From: JBBROS01 sp965213855
Lineage (GTDB): Bacteria > Pseudomonadota > Alphaproteobacteria > Acetobacterales > Acetobacteraceae
Assembly: GCA_965213855.1 (NCBI GenBank)
Contig: CBDCAA010000011.1
Span: 620,001-684,000, forward strand
Direction: 5' to 3'
DNA length: 64,000 bases
The translations under genes and the position numbers were made by a program. The notes beneath the pieces were generated by a model, which worked only from the letters and a program-made list of their open reading frames with translations, was not told the origin of the DNA and ran no database searches. Of the stretch, positions 44,273 to 52,905 are shown piece after piece (within the stretch, counting starts at the first letter, position 1; each line of letters opens with the position of its first letter).

Positions 44273-44763
44273 GGTGCGCTGCCGGGCCGTGGTTGGAGCG
44301 GCGTCGGTCCGGCTCGCCTCCGGGCGCGGGGCCGGGCCTCGGCCGTGGCACTTGCCTGCACGGGCTTTCGTCCGAACAGCTCGAGCCGGTAGGACATGAG
44401 GTCGAAGCCGAGCCGCGCCGCAATCTCTTGGATGAGTTGCTCGTGCGCCGCATCCTCGAACTCGATCACACGGCCGCTTTCGACGTCGATCAGGTGATGG
44501 TGCTTGCCATGCTCGGTCGGCTCATACCGTGCTCGGCCGCCGCCGAAGTCCCGTCGCTCGAGGATGCCCTTCTCTTCAAACAGCCGAACCGTCCGGTAGA
44601 CGGTGGCGATCGACATGCGCGTGTCCAATGCCGCGGCACGGCGATAGACTTCCTCGACATCGGGATGGTCGGCGGCGTCGGACAACACGCGGGCGATCAC
44701 CCGGCGCTGGCCGGTCATCTTCAGCCCCCGTTCGACGCAAAGACGTTCGATGCGTGATTCCAT
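44269..44763 (-). CDS. fur: Fur-family metal-responsive regulator (Fur/Mur)
   Basis: A 164-residue regulator. The winged helix is RRVIARVLSDAADHPDVEEVY, then MSIATVYRTVRLFEEKG; the metal site has EHGKHHHLIDVESGRVIEFE. The C-terminus after residue 130 is Arg/Pro-rich and low in order. In Alphaproteobacteria such proteins often act as Mur (manganese) rather than Fur, so the metal is uncertain. The ATG at 44763 is chosen because the frame upstream is not conserved-looking. Its TGA overlaps the olsB start. Confidence 0.9.
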   Translation of the reverse strand: MESRIERLCVERGLKMTGQRRVIARVLSDAADHPDVEEVYRRAAALDTRMSIATVYRTVRLFEEKGILERRDFGGGRARYEPTEHGKHHHLIDVESGRVIEFEDAAHEQLIQEIAARLGFDLMSYRLELFGRKPVQASATAEARPRARRRAGPTPLQPRPGSAP

Positions 44764-45071
44764 GGAGTCCCAGAAGTCGCCCCGATCGCCGGGGGCGCGA
44801 TGATGACCCGGCCCGATGCAGGCAGCCCCCCAGCCGGTGCCGCACCGACGCCGTCCGGGCACCTGCCCGGTCGGCAACGGAGCGGCCGTTCTGGGCCGAG
44901 CCGTCCACACCGCCCCATGACGTCGCCGAGGCGGCTGGCCATCACTAGCCGGAAATGACGTGCCTTGACTAGCGGCGCGCGCAGGCCGGAGAACGAGCAT
45001 CGGCGTTCACGCGCCGTGAAGCGCGCTGCGCGACGGCCCGCCGGGCAGTCGCCCCCACGTCCGGACGGACG
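44764..45071. other. Non-coding stretch between mucR and fur
   Basis: 308 bases with no credible gene. A TTCACG-CGC-CGTGAA hairpin at 45006-45020 may end mucR. The GACTAGC/CACTAGC direct repeat near 44948 and 44974 lies in the area expected for the fur promoter. No classical Fur box was seen. Confidence 0.5.
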
Positions 45072-45479
45072 CTAGCGGCCGCGCGGCTTGGTCCCGAGGC
45101 CGATCTTCTTGGCCAGCGAGGAGCGGTGCCGGGCGTAGTTCGGCGCGACCATCGGGTAGTCGGGCGGCAACTGCCACTTCTCCCGATACTGCTCCGGCGT
45201 CATGTTGTAGGAGGTCTTCAGGTGGCGCTTGAGCATCTTCAGCTTCTTGCCATCTTCGAGACAGATGATGAAATCGGGAAAAACGGACTTCTTGATCGGC
45301 ACTGCGGGCAGCTGCTTGTCCGGCAGCACCTGCTCCTTCCCGACCCCGGCGAGGGTGCGATAAACCTCCTGGATCAGGCTTGGCAACGCATCGGCGCCCA
45401 CGGCATTGTTCGAGATGTGTGCCGACACGATCTGCGCGGTCAGCCCCAGAACGTCCGCAATCTCCGTCTGCTCGCTCAT
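45072..45479 (-). CDS. mucR: MucR/Ros-family transcriptional regulator
   Basis: A 135-residue zinc-finger-type regulator. The Ros/MucR domain is FIICLEDGKKLKMLKRHLKT followed by SYNMTPEQYREKWQLPPDYP and APNYARHRSSLAKKIGLG. The usual second cysteine of Ros is Asp here (C-x2-D), the zinc-lacking form seen in some MucR proteins. These are H-NS-like, low-affinity silencers that control exopolysaccharide, motility and cell-cycle genes. Divergent from a TusA-like gene. Confidence 0.93.
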   Translation of the reverse strand: MSEQTEIADVLGLTAQIVSAHISNNAVGADALPSLIQEVYRTLAGVGKEQVLPDKQLPAVPIKKSVFPDFIICLEDGKKLKMLKRHLKTSYNMTPEQYREKWQLPPDYPMVAPNYARHRSSLAKKIGLGTKPRGR

Positions 45480-45574
45480 CCGTCTAGTCCTCTACTGTCC
45501 GATGCCAAGATTTATAGGCCCGAGTCGCGCGGTTTTGCAATCGTCACCGAACAAGAAGTGAGGCGAGTTAACCC

Positions 45575-45856
45575 ATGCCTGTCCCGAATCAGTCGCCAAC
45601 CGTCGCAAGGGCGCACCTTCCCAAGCAAATCGCCGACCTTGCGGTCGATATTACCGCGCACGTTTGCCCGATGACCTTCGTTCGCACGCGCCTCGCCCTG
45701 GATCGGCTAAAGCCCGGGCAGGTCCTGGCAATTCGGCTGTTCGGTGAAGAGCCAAGAACAAACATTCCGAGGACCGCCATGGAGCAGGGTCACGAAGTCC
45801 TCGGGCGTGTCGATCACGAGGACGGAACAACAACCCTGCATATCCGAAAATCATAA
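45575..45856 (+). CDS. TusA/SirA-like sulfur-carrier protein
   Basis: A 93-residue protein of the TusA/SirA fold. The usual Cys-Pro-x-Pro motif reads CPMTF, keeping the active cysteine and its proline, followed by VRTRLALDRLKPGQVLAIRL and PRTAMEQGHEVLG. TusA proteins relay sulfur for tRNA modification or molybdenum cofactor; this YedF/YeeD-like branch is less well known. AGGCGAG lies upstream of the ATG. It converges on rimI. Confidence 0.82.
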   Translation: MPVPNQSPTVARAHLPKQIADLAVDITAHVCPMTFVRTRLALDRLKPGQVLAIRLFGEEPRTNIPRTAMEQGHEVLGRVDHEDGTTTLHIRKS

Positions 45857-45868
45857 CGATTTCGTGAT

Positions 45869-45894
45869 GGGTCAAGACGCGCCCGTCTGAACCC
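45869..45894. terminator. Hairpin between converging tusA-like and rimI genes
   Basis: GGGT-CA-AGACG pairs with CGTCT-GA-ACCC around a 4-base loop; nine paired bases with one internal mismatch pair. It is placed to stop transcription from both sides. Confidence 0.5.
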
Positions 45895-45909
45895 TCCCAG
45901 GATGCAGCA

Positions 45910-46359
45910 TCAGCCTGCGGCGGCAGGTAATCCGGCCAGCGGCGTGCGTAAAACCAAAGCATCCCGGCCAACGCCGTAGTAGCCGGTGCGCCGCCCTACC
46001 GCCGTGAACTCAAGCGAGGCATACAGCGCGGCCGCCGCCCCATTGTCGGCCGCCACCTCCAGCAGCATCGCCGCGGCCCCCCGTCGCGCGGCCTCCGTCA
46101 TCGCCGCGACCATCATCGCCCGTCCCAGCCCACGCCGCCTCGCCGCCGGCAGCACGGCCAGCGTCAGGATTTCCGCCTCCTCGGCCGCCACCCGGGCTAA
46201 CACCATTGCACCAGCCGCATCGGCGAAACCGAACACCCCTGGCAGCCCCAGTTGCAACCCGATCGCGTCCGCACCCCACCGGGCCGCAGGTGCGAACGCG
46301 CCGGCATGGATCACCGCCAGCGCCGGTGCATGCGCCGGGCAGACCGTCTCGACCGCCAT
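45910..46359 (-). CDS. rimI: Ribosomal-protein-S18-alanine N-acetyltransferase RimI
   Basis: A 149-residue GNAT protein. The acetyl-CoA motif is LAVLPAARRRGLGRAMMVAA, and AMLLEVAADNGAAAALYASL plus FTAVGRRTGYY is typical of RimI. It acetylates the N-terminus of S18 in well-studied bacteria. The ATG at 46359 overlaps the tsaB stop (TGATG); the tsaB-rimI pairing is a usual one and supports the name. Confidence 0.87.
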   Translation of the reverse strand: MAVETVCPAHAPALAVIHAGAFAPAARWGADAIGLQLGLPGVFGFADAAGAMVLARVAAEEAEILTLAVLPAARRRGLGRAMMVAAMTEAARRGAAAMLLEVAADNGAAAALYASLEFTAVGRRTGYYGVGRDALVLRTPLAGLPAAAG

Positions 46360-47006
46360 CAGGCCGGCGCCGGCCGTGACCCCGGGCCAGGCCGCGCCTC
46401 CGGCGGATCGACATACAAGGGCACCGCCAGGCCGCGGGCTGCGGCGGCGATCCCGGCCGCGCCAGGCCACCAGACGGACAGCAACTGCACGTCATGCGCC
46501 CGCGCAGCCAAACGAGCCGCCACGGCGATCGCCGCATCGCCCGCCACCGCGATCGGGCCCGCTGGCGCCGGCAACGCGGACAACGAGATGGCCGCCACGC
46601 CATCCCCATCGTCCAGGAACACGCGTCCCCGACGGCTGTCCACCACGACCCAGACCATCCGGCCACCCGCCGCTCGCGTCCTTAAGGCCGCGCGGATCGC
46701 GGCACCCACCGTGACGCCCCATACCGGCAAGCCGGCGCTGGCAGCAATGCCCTGCCCCAGCGCCAAGGCAGCCCGAACCCCGGTGAAACTGCCCGGCCCA
46801 ACCGTCACCACCACGCCGGACAGATCCTGCGCCGTCACCCTCGCCGCCTGTAGGACCGCAGTCGCCATCGCGGGCAAGGCCGCCGCGCCACCCCGATCCC
46901 CCGCCAACCGCCGCTCTGCCAGCACCACGCCGCCCTGGACCAATCCGGCGCCACAGCCCGCCAGCGCCCCGTCCAGCGTCAGGACCGGCCCTTCTGCGGC
47001 GGCCAT
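46359..47006 (-). CDS. tsaB: tRNA threonylcarbamoyladenosine synthesis protein TsaB
   Basis: A 215-residue ASKHA-fold protein partner of TsaD for the t6A37 modification of tRNAs. The start VLTLDGALAGCGAGLV, then VVVTVGPGSFTGVRAALALG and GMRV-like WVVVDSRRGRVFLDD are as expected. It lacks an active nucleotide site, as usual for TsaB. It sits in an nfu-nitroreductase-tsaB-rimI run and overlaps rimI by one base. Confidence 0.93.
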   Translation of the reverse strand: MAAAEGPVLTLDGALAGCGAGLVQGGVVLAERRLAGDRGGAAALPAMATAVLQAARVTAQDLSGVVVTVGPGSFTGVRAALALGQGIAASAGLPVWGVTVGAAIRAALRTRAAGGRMVWVVVDSRRGRVFLDDGDGVAAISLSALPAPAGPIAVAGDAAIAVAARLAARAHDVQLLSVWWPGAAGIAAAARGLAVPLYVDPPEARPGPGSRPAPA

Positions 47007-47012
47007 CGCCCG

Positions 47013-47714
47013 TTAAAGCATCCGGCAGGCCTCGTCGAACGTCAGCCGCGGCAAGCGCCCGCCCCCGCCCGACGGGTCCGCATGGCCCAGTGCCACGAGG
47101 AAGTTGCTCTTCCAGCCTTGGGCGACCAGGAACTCCCGGTCGACCGCGTCATTGTCGAACCCGGACATGGGGCCGCATGACAGCCCGACCGCCCGCGCCG
47201 CCATGATCAGATAGGCGCCTTGCAGCGTGCCGTTCCGGAACGCGGTCTCGGTCGCGAGCGCGTCGTTGCCCGCGAACCAGCCGCGCGCATCCACGCCCGG
47301 ATAAAGCCGTGTCAGGTCCTCGTAGAACTTCGGGTCATGCGCGACGATCGCCACCACGGGCGCTGCCATGGTCTTGTCCGCGTTCCCGGCCGACAAAGCC
47401 GGCCGCAGCCGCCGCTTCGATCCCTCGGTGCGCAAGAACAGAAACCGGGCCGGCGAACAGTTCGCCGAGGTCGGACCAAGCTTCAGCAGGTCATACATCC
47501 GCCGCAGCGTGTCGTCCTCGACCTCCTCGGTGCGCCACGTCCAGCGCGTCCGAGCCGACCGGAACAGCAGATCGAGCCCCGCCTCGTCCAGCGTGGGATG
47601 AGAAGCCGCCGTGGCTGACCCGGCTTGGCCAGCCTGGACCAATTCCGCGATGGGCAGAGGAAACGGTGACGTCCCGCTATCCTCGCCCGGCTCCGTCCCG
47701 GCATCGTGCATCAT
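47013..47714 (-). CDS. Nitroreductase-family protein (malonic semialdehyde reductase RutE/HadB-like)
   Basis: About 233 residues. The first 45 are poorly ordered and not typical; the domain from about residue 45 (LDLLFRSARTRWTWRTEEVE) matches the RutE/YcdJ-type FMN flavoprotein, with LKLGPTSANCSPARFLFL, TAFRNGTLQGAYLIMAARAV and GLSCGPMSGFDNDAVDREFL. RutE reduces malonic semialdehyde in pyrimidine breakdown, but no other rut genes are here, so a general nitroreductase role is possible. ATG at 47714 or the adjacent 47711. Confidence 0.85.
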   Translation of the reverse strand: MMHDAGTEPGEDSGTSPFPLPIAELVQAGQAGSATAASHPTLDEAGLDLLFRSARTRWTWRTEEVEDDTLRRMYDLLKLGPTSANCSPARFLFLRTEGSKRRLRPALSAGNADKTMAAPVVAIVAHDPKFYEDLTRLYPGVDARGWFAGNDALATETAFRNGTLQGAYLIMAARAVGLSCGPMSGFDNDAVDREFLVAQGWKSNFLVALGHADPSGGGGRLPRLTFDEACRML

Positions 47715-47753
47715 GGCCTCGGCCGGCTCCTCCGCGAAATCGGGCCGCACAGG

Positions 47754-48311
47754 TCAGGCCTCCACCTGCTCCACGCCAATAACCTCGGGCACGTAGTGGC
47801 GCAGCATGTTCTCGATCCCGTGCTTCAGCGTCGCGCTGCTCGAGGGGCAGCCGCTGCAGGCGCCCTGCATGTGCAGCCGCACGATCCCGCCACGATAGCC
47901 GCGGAACACGATGTCGCCGCCATCGCCTGCAACCGCCGGCCGTACCCGCGTGTCGAGCAGTTCCTTAATCTGCTCGACAACCTCCATGTCTTCCGGCGCC
48001 ACATCCTCGTCGACGCTGTCGCCCGCGCCCTCGACCACCGGGCGCCCGGCGACGAAATGCTCCATCAGCACGCCCAGTACCTGGGGCCGCAGCGACTGCC
48101 ACTCCGCCAGGTCGTTCTTCGTGACCGTCACGAAGTCCCCGCCGAGGAACACCCGCGCCACGCCGGGCAGACCGAACAGCGCGGTCGCAAGCGGGCTACG
48201 GCCGGCCAGATCGGGTCCGGCAAAGTCGGCCGTGCCGACCTCCATCACGTCACGGCCCGGCAAGAACTTCAGCGTGGCCGGGTTGGGTGTGCCCTCGGTT
48301 TCGATGAACAT
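47754..48311 (-). CDS. nfu: NifU-like iron-sulfur scaffold protein (Nfu)
   Basis: A 185-residue protein with the N-terminal Nfu domain (MFIETEGTPNPATLKFLPG) and the C-terminal NifU domain (LLDTRVRPAVAGDGGDIVFR, then QGACSGCPSSSATLKHGIEN). The Cys-x2-Cys in the latter holds a [4Fe-4S] cluster that is passed to target proteins. First gene of the nfu-nitroreductase-tsaB-rimI run, a common alphaproteobacterial order. Confidence 0.93.
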   Translation of the reverse strand: MFIETEGTPNPATLKFLPGRDVMEVGTADFAGPDLAGRSPLATALFGLPGVARVFLGGDFVTVTKNDLAEWQSLRPQVLGVLMEHFVAGRPVVEGAGDSVDEDVAPEDMEVVEQIKELLDTRVRPAVAGDGGDIVFRGYRGGIVRLHMQGACSGCPSSSATLKHGIENMLRHYVPEVIGVEQVEA

Positions 48312-48411
48312 GCGTGCGATCCTAGATTTGCAGCAGATTTGGCCGCCCCCGGCTGGCAACGCAAGGCCACCCATGCATCAGGCCAGGGATGCGGACGGGG
48401 CGGGCTGCCGG

Positions 48412-49095
48412 TCAACCCTGCTCGAGCAGCCGGTAGCCAACCCCGGGTTCGGTGGTGAGCAGGACGGCAGCGGCGCCGAGCTTTTGGCGCAGATGGCCCA
48501 CATAGACGCGGAGATACTGCACGTCGTCGCGGTGGGCCGGGCCCCAAATGCCCGTCAGGAGCTGCCCGTGCGTGAGCACCCGCCCGGCGTCGCGGGCCAG
48601 GAGGGTCAGCAGCGCGTATTCGAGCGGGCTGAGCTGGACCGGTTCACCGGCGACACTGACGACCCGCCGGGCCATGTCGATCGCAAGCGGGCCGGCGGCG
48701 AAGTATTCGCTCGCCCGCCCGTTGGCCGGCCGGGCATGGCGCAGCGCGGCCCTGACCCGGGCCAGCAGTTCGGCGACGCTGAACGGCTTCTCCACGTAGT
48801 CGTCGGCGCCGTTGTCGAGCGCCCGGACCTTCTCCTCATCCCGGTCGCGGGCGGACAGCACGACCACAGGGACGGCGCTGGTCGCGCGAAGGGTCTGCAG
48901 GACGGTCTGCCCGTCCATGTCCGGCAGCCCGAGATCGAGCAGCACGAGCGCGGGCGAGCGCGAGGCGACCAGCCGTAGGCCTTCGGCCGCGGTCTCGGCG
49001 CGATCGACGACGTAGCCGGCGCCTTCCAGTGCCGGGCGGAGAAAACGGTGGATCTGTGGCTCGTCGTCGATGACCAGCACCCGCGTCTCGATCAC
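48412..49095 (-). CDS. kdpE: Response regulator KdpE
   Basis: A 227-residue OmpR-type regulator. The receiver has the acidic pair in VLVIDDEPQIHR, phosphoacceptor Asp54 (LLDLGLPDMDG) and Lys in DDYVEKPFS; the winged helix has LSPLEYALLTLLARDAGRVL, and LRVYVGHLRQKLG. It acts with KdpD to control the high-affinity K+ ATPase genes. It overlaps kdpD by four bases (ATGA). The kdpFABC genes expected nearby are not in the window. Confidence 0.92.
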   Translation of the reverse strand: MIETRVLVIDDEPQIHRFLRPALEGAGYVVDRAETAAEGLRLVASRSPALVLLDLGLPDMDGQTVLQTLRATSAVPVVVLSARDRDEEKVRALDNGADDYVEKPFSVAELLARVRAALRHARPANGRASEYFAAGPLAIDMARRVVSVAGEPVQLSPLEYALLTLLARDAGRVLTHGQLLTGIWGPAHRDDVQYLRVYVGHLRQKLGAAAVLLTTEPGVGYRLLEQG

Positions 49096-51722
49096 GCTGC
49101 GTCGACCCCGATCTGGATGAGCGTGCCCGGGGAGCCGTCGCGGGCGGCGTCGGGCCGCGGGCTGATCGCCTCGATCGTGCCGCCCATGGCCGTCATCAGC
49201 CCGCGCGCGATCGCGAGCCCCAGCCCGGTCCCGGGCGTGACGCGGTCGCCGCGGCGGGCACGGTAGAAGCTGTCGAAGACGTGCGGCAGGTCGGCCGCCC
49301 GAATGCCCACCCCCTCGTCTCGAACCTCGATCGTGATGCGCCCGTTCGAGATCCGCGGCGCGGCGCGGGCCGACACCCGGACCAGCGAGCCGGCAGGCGC
49401 ATAGCGATGGGCGTTGTCGAGCACGTTGACCAGCACTTGTTCCAGCAGGGCCGCGTCGGCCAGCGCCGGCGGCAGGTTTTCGGGCACGTCGACGGCGACG
49501 GTGTCCAGACCGGGCACGCGGGCGATGGCGGCGTCAATGAGCTCGGACAGCGGCACCGGGGCCAGGCGCGGCTGGATGGCCCCGCTTTCAAGCCGGGTAA
49601 GGTCCATGATGTTGCCGAGGAACTTGGTCATGCGCCCGGTGTCCTGCTGGATGCTGGCCAGCAGATCGTGCCGGGCCGCCGCCGCCATGTCCTCGCCGCC
49701 GATCATCAGGGTCTCGGCCGCACCACGGATGCTGGTCAGGGGCGTGCGGAGGTCGTGGCTGAGGGAATTGAGCAGCGCCGTCCGCAGCTTCTGCGTCTCC
49801 TCCATGGCGGCGCTGCGGGCGGCGTCGTTGGCCAGGCGGACGCGTTCGAGCGCGGTGCCGGCTTGGTCGGCCAGGGCGGACAGGGTCTGCAGGGTGGTCG
49901 CATCCAGCGGGCGGTCGGGCACGGTGCGGCCGCCCAGCACGCCCCATTGGCCGCGCACGGTCCGCATCGGTAGAAAGCGGTAAGCGGTCGCCGGCAGGGT
50001 CGCGGTGCCGCGCCCGGCGGGTTCGTTGCGGCTGGCGCACCAGCGGGCGGCGGCCCAGCTCGCCTCGTCTATCGTGTCGGCCGCGGGCTCGGCGGCGCGC
50101 ACGTGCAAATCCTCGCCATCCATCGCCAGCACGATCGCGCGGCCCAGGATTCCGGCAGCCTGGCGCGCGATCTCGGCCATCATCTCGGGTTCGGTCACCG
50201 GCTCGCCCAGGCGGCGGCTGAACTGCGCGATCCGGCGCAGGCTCTCGATCCGCACCTGGCCCGACCGTGCGGCGGCCCGGACCCGGCTGGCAAGGCTGCC
50301 GCTGAGCACGGCGACGGCGGCGAACACGACCAGCGCGATCAGGTCGTCGACGCTGCCGATCGTCAGCCGGTGCACCGGGGGCAGGAAGAAGAAGTCCCAC
50401 GCCAAGAACCCGAGCGCGGCCGTGAACAGCGCGACCCACAACCCGGCCAGGCTGCCGGCCGTCACGACGCCGGCCAGGTACACCATGCCCATGGCGCCCG
50501 GCGGCACGACGCCGCCGCCCAGGACCGCCAGGCCCGTGATGCCGGCGACCAAAGCGGCCGCCGCGGCCCAGTTCCACCAGGGCGGCTGCTCGGTCGCCAC
50601 GGGGCGCGGCTTCGCGTCCGTGACCGGGACGACGTGCAGCGACAGGTCGGGGGCGCGCCGGAGCAGCTGCGCCGCCAGTGTTTGGCCCAGCAGGCGGCGC
50701 CAGAGTTTCGGCGCGCCGCGGCCGATGACGATCTGGGTGGCGTTGTGCCGGGCCGCGGCCTCGGCGACGACGGCGACCAGGTCGGGGCCGGCGCGGACGT
50801 CGACCTCGGCGCCGAGCTGGGCGGCCAGCTCCAGCGGCGCCACCAACGCCATCGGGTTCGCCCCCCGCTCGACATGGAGCGCGATCCAGGGCGCGTGCAG
50901 CGCGTCGGCGAGGCGCTTGGCCTCCCTGATCACGGCGCCGGCCGTGCCCTCCGTGCCGATCAGCGCCAGCACGCGGTCCCGCGCCGGCCAGGGGCCGGCG
51001 ATCGCGTGGCGGCGCATGTAGTCGCGCACGTCTCCGTCCACGTGCTCCGCAACCCGGCGGAGCGCGATCTCCCGCAGCGCCGTCAGGTTGCCGGCACGGA
51101 AAAAGCCGTCCAGCGCGCGCTTCGCCACGTCAGGACGGTAGATGCGGCCGTCGCGCAACCGGGCTTGCAGCTCGGCCGGCGGAAGATCGATCAGCTCGAT
51201 CTCGTCGGCCATCTCCAGCACGCGGTCGGGCAGCGTCTCGGCCACGCGGACCCCGGTGATGCGGGCGACGGTGTCGTTCAGGCTCTCCAAATGCTGCACG
51301 TTGAGCGTCGCCCAGACGTCGACGCCATACTCGATCAGGGTCTCGACGTCCTCCCACCGCTTGGCATGGCGGCTGCCGGGCGCGTTGGTGTGGGCGAGCT
51401 CGTCGATCAGGATCAGGCCCGGACGGCGCTGCAGGGCCGCGTCCAGGTCGAACTCCTCCAGGACCTGGCCCCGGTAGTCGATCGCCTTGCGCGGCAGGAT
51501 CGGCAGGTCGTCGAGCTGCGCCTCGGTGCCGGCCCGTCCATGCGTCTCGACGATCCCGACCAGCACGTCCGCCCCCTCGGCCCGGCGCAGGCGGGCGGCG
51601 GTGAGCATCTCCCACGTCTTGCCAACGCCGGGGGCGGCGCCGAGGAATACCTTCAGGCGGCCTTTCCCCTCCGCAGCGGCGTCGGCGATCAGGCTGTCCG
51701 GGTCGGGGCGGCGGTCATTCAT
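49092..51722 (-). CDS. kdpD: Osmosensitive K+-channel sensor histidine kinase KdpD
   Basis: An 876-residue sensor. The N-terminal KdpD domain has Walker A FLGAAPGVGKTWEML with Lys35 and the LIDELAHTNAPGSRHAKRWE segment; a Usp domain follows (VLALIGTEGTAGAVIREAKR), then four membrane helices (including AAALVAGITGLAVLGGGVV and WDFFFLPPVHRLTIGS), a GAF domain, the HisKA box LSHDLRTPLTSIRG with His656, and the ATPase core with EVRDEGVGIRAADL and GTGLGLAIARGL. It senses K+ limitation or turgor. Full-length and intact. Confidence 0.94.
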   Translation of the reverse strand: MNDRRPDPDSLIADAAAEGKGRLKVFLGAAPGVGKTWEMLTAARLRRAEGADVLVGIVETHGRAGTEAQLDDLPILPRKAIDYRGQVLEEFDLDAALQRRPGLILIDELAHTNAPGSRHAKRWEDVETLIEYGVDVWATLNVQHLESLNDTVARITGVRVAETLPDRVLEMADEIELIDLPPAELQARLRDGRIYRPDVAKRALDGFFRAGNLTALREIALRRVAEHVDGDVRDYMRRHAIAGPWPARDRVLALIGTEGTAGAVIREAKRLADALHAPWIALHVERGANPMALVAPLELAAQLGAEVDVRAGPDLVAVVAEAAARHNATQIVIGRGAPKLWRRLLGQTLAAQLLRRAPDLSLHVVPVTDAKPRPVATEQPPWWNWAAAAALVAGITGLAVLGGGVVPPGAMGMVYLAGVVTAGSLAGLWVALFTAALGFLAWDFFFLPPVHRLTIGSVDDLIALVVFAAVAVLSGSLASRVRAAARSGQVRIESLRRIAQFSRRLGEPVTEPEMMAEIARQAAGILGRAIVLAMDGEDLHVRAAEPAADTIDEASWAAARWCASRNEPAGRGTATLPATAYRFLPMRTVRGQWGVLGGRTVPDRPLDATTLQTLSALADQAGTALERVRLANDAARSAAMEETQKLRTALLNSLSHDLRTPLTSIRGAAETLMIGGEDMAAAARHDLLASIQQDTGRMTKFLGNIMDLTRLESGAIQPRLAPVPLSELIDAAIARVPGLDTVAVDVPENLPPALADAALLEQVLVNVLDNAHRYAPAGSLVRVSARAAPRISNGRITIEVRDEGVGIRAADLPHVFDSFYRARRGDRVTPGTGLGLAIARGLMTAMGGTIEAISPRPDAARDGSPGTLIQIGVDAA

Positions 51723-51762
51723 GACGGGGCGACATGGTTAGGGGCGGGGGCGGGGGCGAACC

Positions 51763-52734
51763 CTAGACGGTGAGCACGATCTTGCCGAGGTGGGCGTTCG
51801 CACGCATGTGCGCTTGCGCCTCGTTGGCCTGCTCGAGCGGAAAGGTGCGGTCGATAGGCAGCCCCAAGCTCCCGGACTCCAACGCATCCCACAGGTCGGC
51901 CCGCATCAGCCGGTTGATCTCCCGGACCTCCTCGAGGGTGCGGGTGCGGAACGTCACCCCGACGTAGTCGATACGCCGCGCCGCGTGCAGGTCGAAGTCG
52001 AACGGGCCCGTGGCGCCGCCGAGCCGTCCGACGTTGACGATGCGGCCAAGGACGCGCGTGGCGAGCAGGTTGCCGCGCGAGACAGGGGCCGAGACCATGT
52101 CGACGATCAGGTCCACGCCCTTGCCGCCGGTCGCGGCCAGCACATGATCGGGCCAGGCCGGGTCGGACGTGTCGATTGGGTGGGTCGCTCCGAACTCGGG
52201 CAGTCGCGCGCGGCGGCCGGCGTTGGTGGACGTGCCGAAGACGGGTTCGCCGCCGAGGTAACGGGCGATCTGCAGCCCCATCAGGCCGACGCCGGAACTG
52301 GCGCCCTGGATGAGCACCGACTGGCCTTTCTGGAAAGCGCCGGCGGTGACGATGGCGTTGTGCATCGTCTGTAGCGCGATCGGCAGGGTCGCGGCCTGCT
52401 CCCAGCTCATGTTGTTGGCAGGGATCGGGCTGACCCGGCCCCAATCGGTGACGGCATACTCCGCATAGCCGCCATTGCCGGACGCCATGACGCGGTCGCC
52501 CGCGCGGACGGCCGTCACGGCCTCGCCCACGGCCGCGACCTCGCCGGCCCATTCGAGGCCGATGACGGACCCGGCGCCGCCCAGCGCCCCGTGCGCATGG
52601 CCGGCTGCCATCGCAAGCTCGGCGCGGTTCAGCCCGGCCGCGCGGACTCGCACGACGACCTCGTTCGGCTCCGGCCGCGGCATCGGCACCTCGCGCAGTT
52701 CCAATCCGGATTTGCCGACCACCATGGCGCGCAT
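51763..52734 (-). CDS. Zinc-free alcohol dehydrogenase / quinone oxidoreductase
   Basis: A 323-residue MDR-family enzyme. The GroES-like part has PEPNEVVVRVRAAGLNRAEL and LEWAGEVAAVG, and the NADPH site is VLIQGASSGVGLMGLQIARY. The zinc-binding cysteines of alcohol dehydrogenases are missing, which fits a quinone oxidoreductase (QOR-like) that reduces quinones or enals. The ATG at 52734 is used. It lies just upstream of kdpD on the same strand with a 40-base gap and may share its transcript. Confidence 0.87.
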   Translation of the reverse strand: MRAMVVGKSGLELREVPMPRPEPNEVVVRVRAAGLNRAELAMAAGHAHGALGGAGSVIGLEWAGEVAAVGEAVTAVRAGDRVMASGNGGYAEYAVTDWGRVSPIPANNMSWEQAATLPIALQTMHNAIVTAGAFQKGQSVLIQGASSGVGLMGLQIARYLGGEPVFGTSTNAGRRARLPEFGATHPIDTSDPAWPDHVLAATGGKGVDLIVDMVSAPVSRGNLLATRVLGRIVNVGRLGGATGPFDFDLHAARRIDYVGVTFRTRTLEEVREINRLMRADLWDALESGSLGLPIDRTFPLEQANEAQAHMRANAHLGKIVLTV

Positions 52735-52830
52735 CGTTCGGCGTCTCCCTTGTTGTGCGGCACGATCGGGTTCCGCGCCGGCGCTGTCAAACGAGGCGGG
52801 GCGGTCGTGCGACGGACGACGAATGAGGAC

Positions 52831-52855
52831 GGAACCGGAACGGGCCCGCGGTGTT
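52831..52855 (+). promoter_or_regulatory. EcfG-like (general stress sigma) promoter of the GlsB/YeaQ gene
   Basis: GGAAC, 16 bases, TGTT: a match to the alphaproteobacterial EcfG consensus GGAAC-N16/17-CGTT with one mismatch. It lies about 50 bases upstream of the start codon of a gene whose family is often stress-induced. Confidence 0.6.
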
Positions 52856-52905
52856 TTTAGCTGCAAGACCATGGCGGGGCGCCAGGGCACGGGGAGAAGC
52901 AACTC

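Noticed and set aside
44764..45071. Extended N-terminus for Fur (open to 45000)
   Set aside because: The extra 79 residues are Arg/Pro/Gly-rich and unlike any Fur protein; the ATG at 44763 starts the normal fold.
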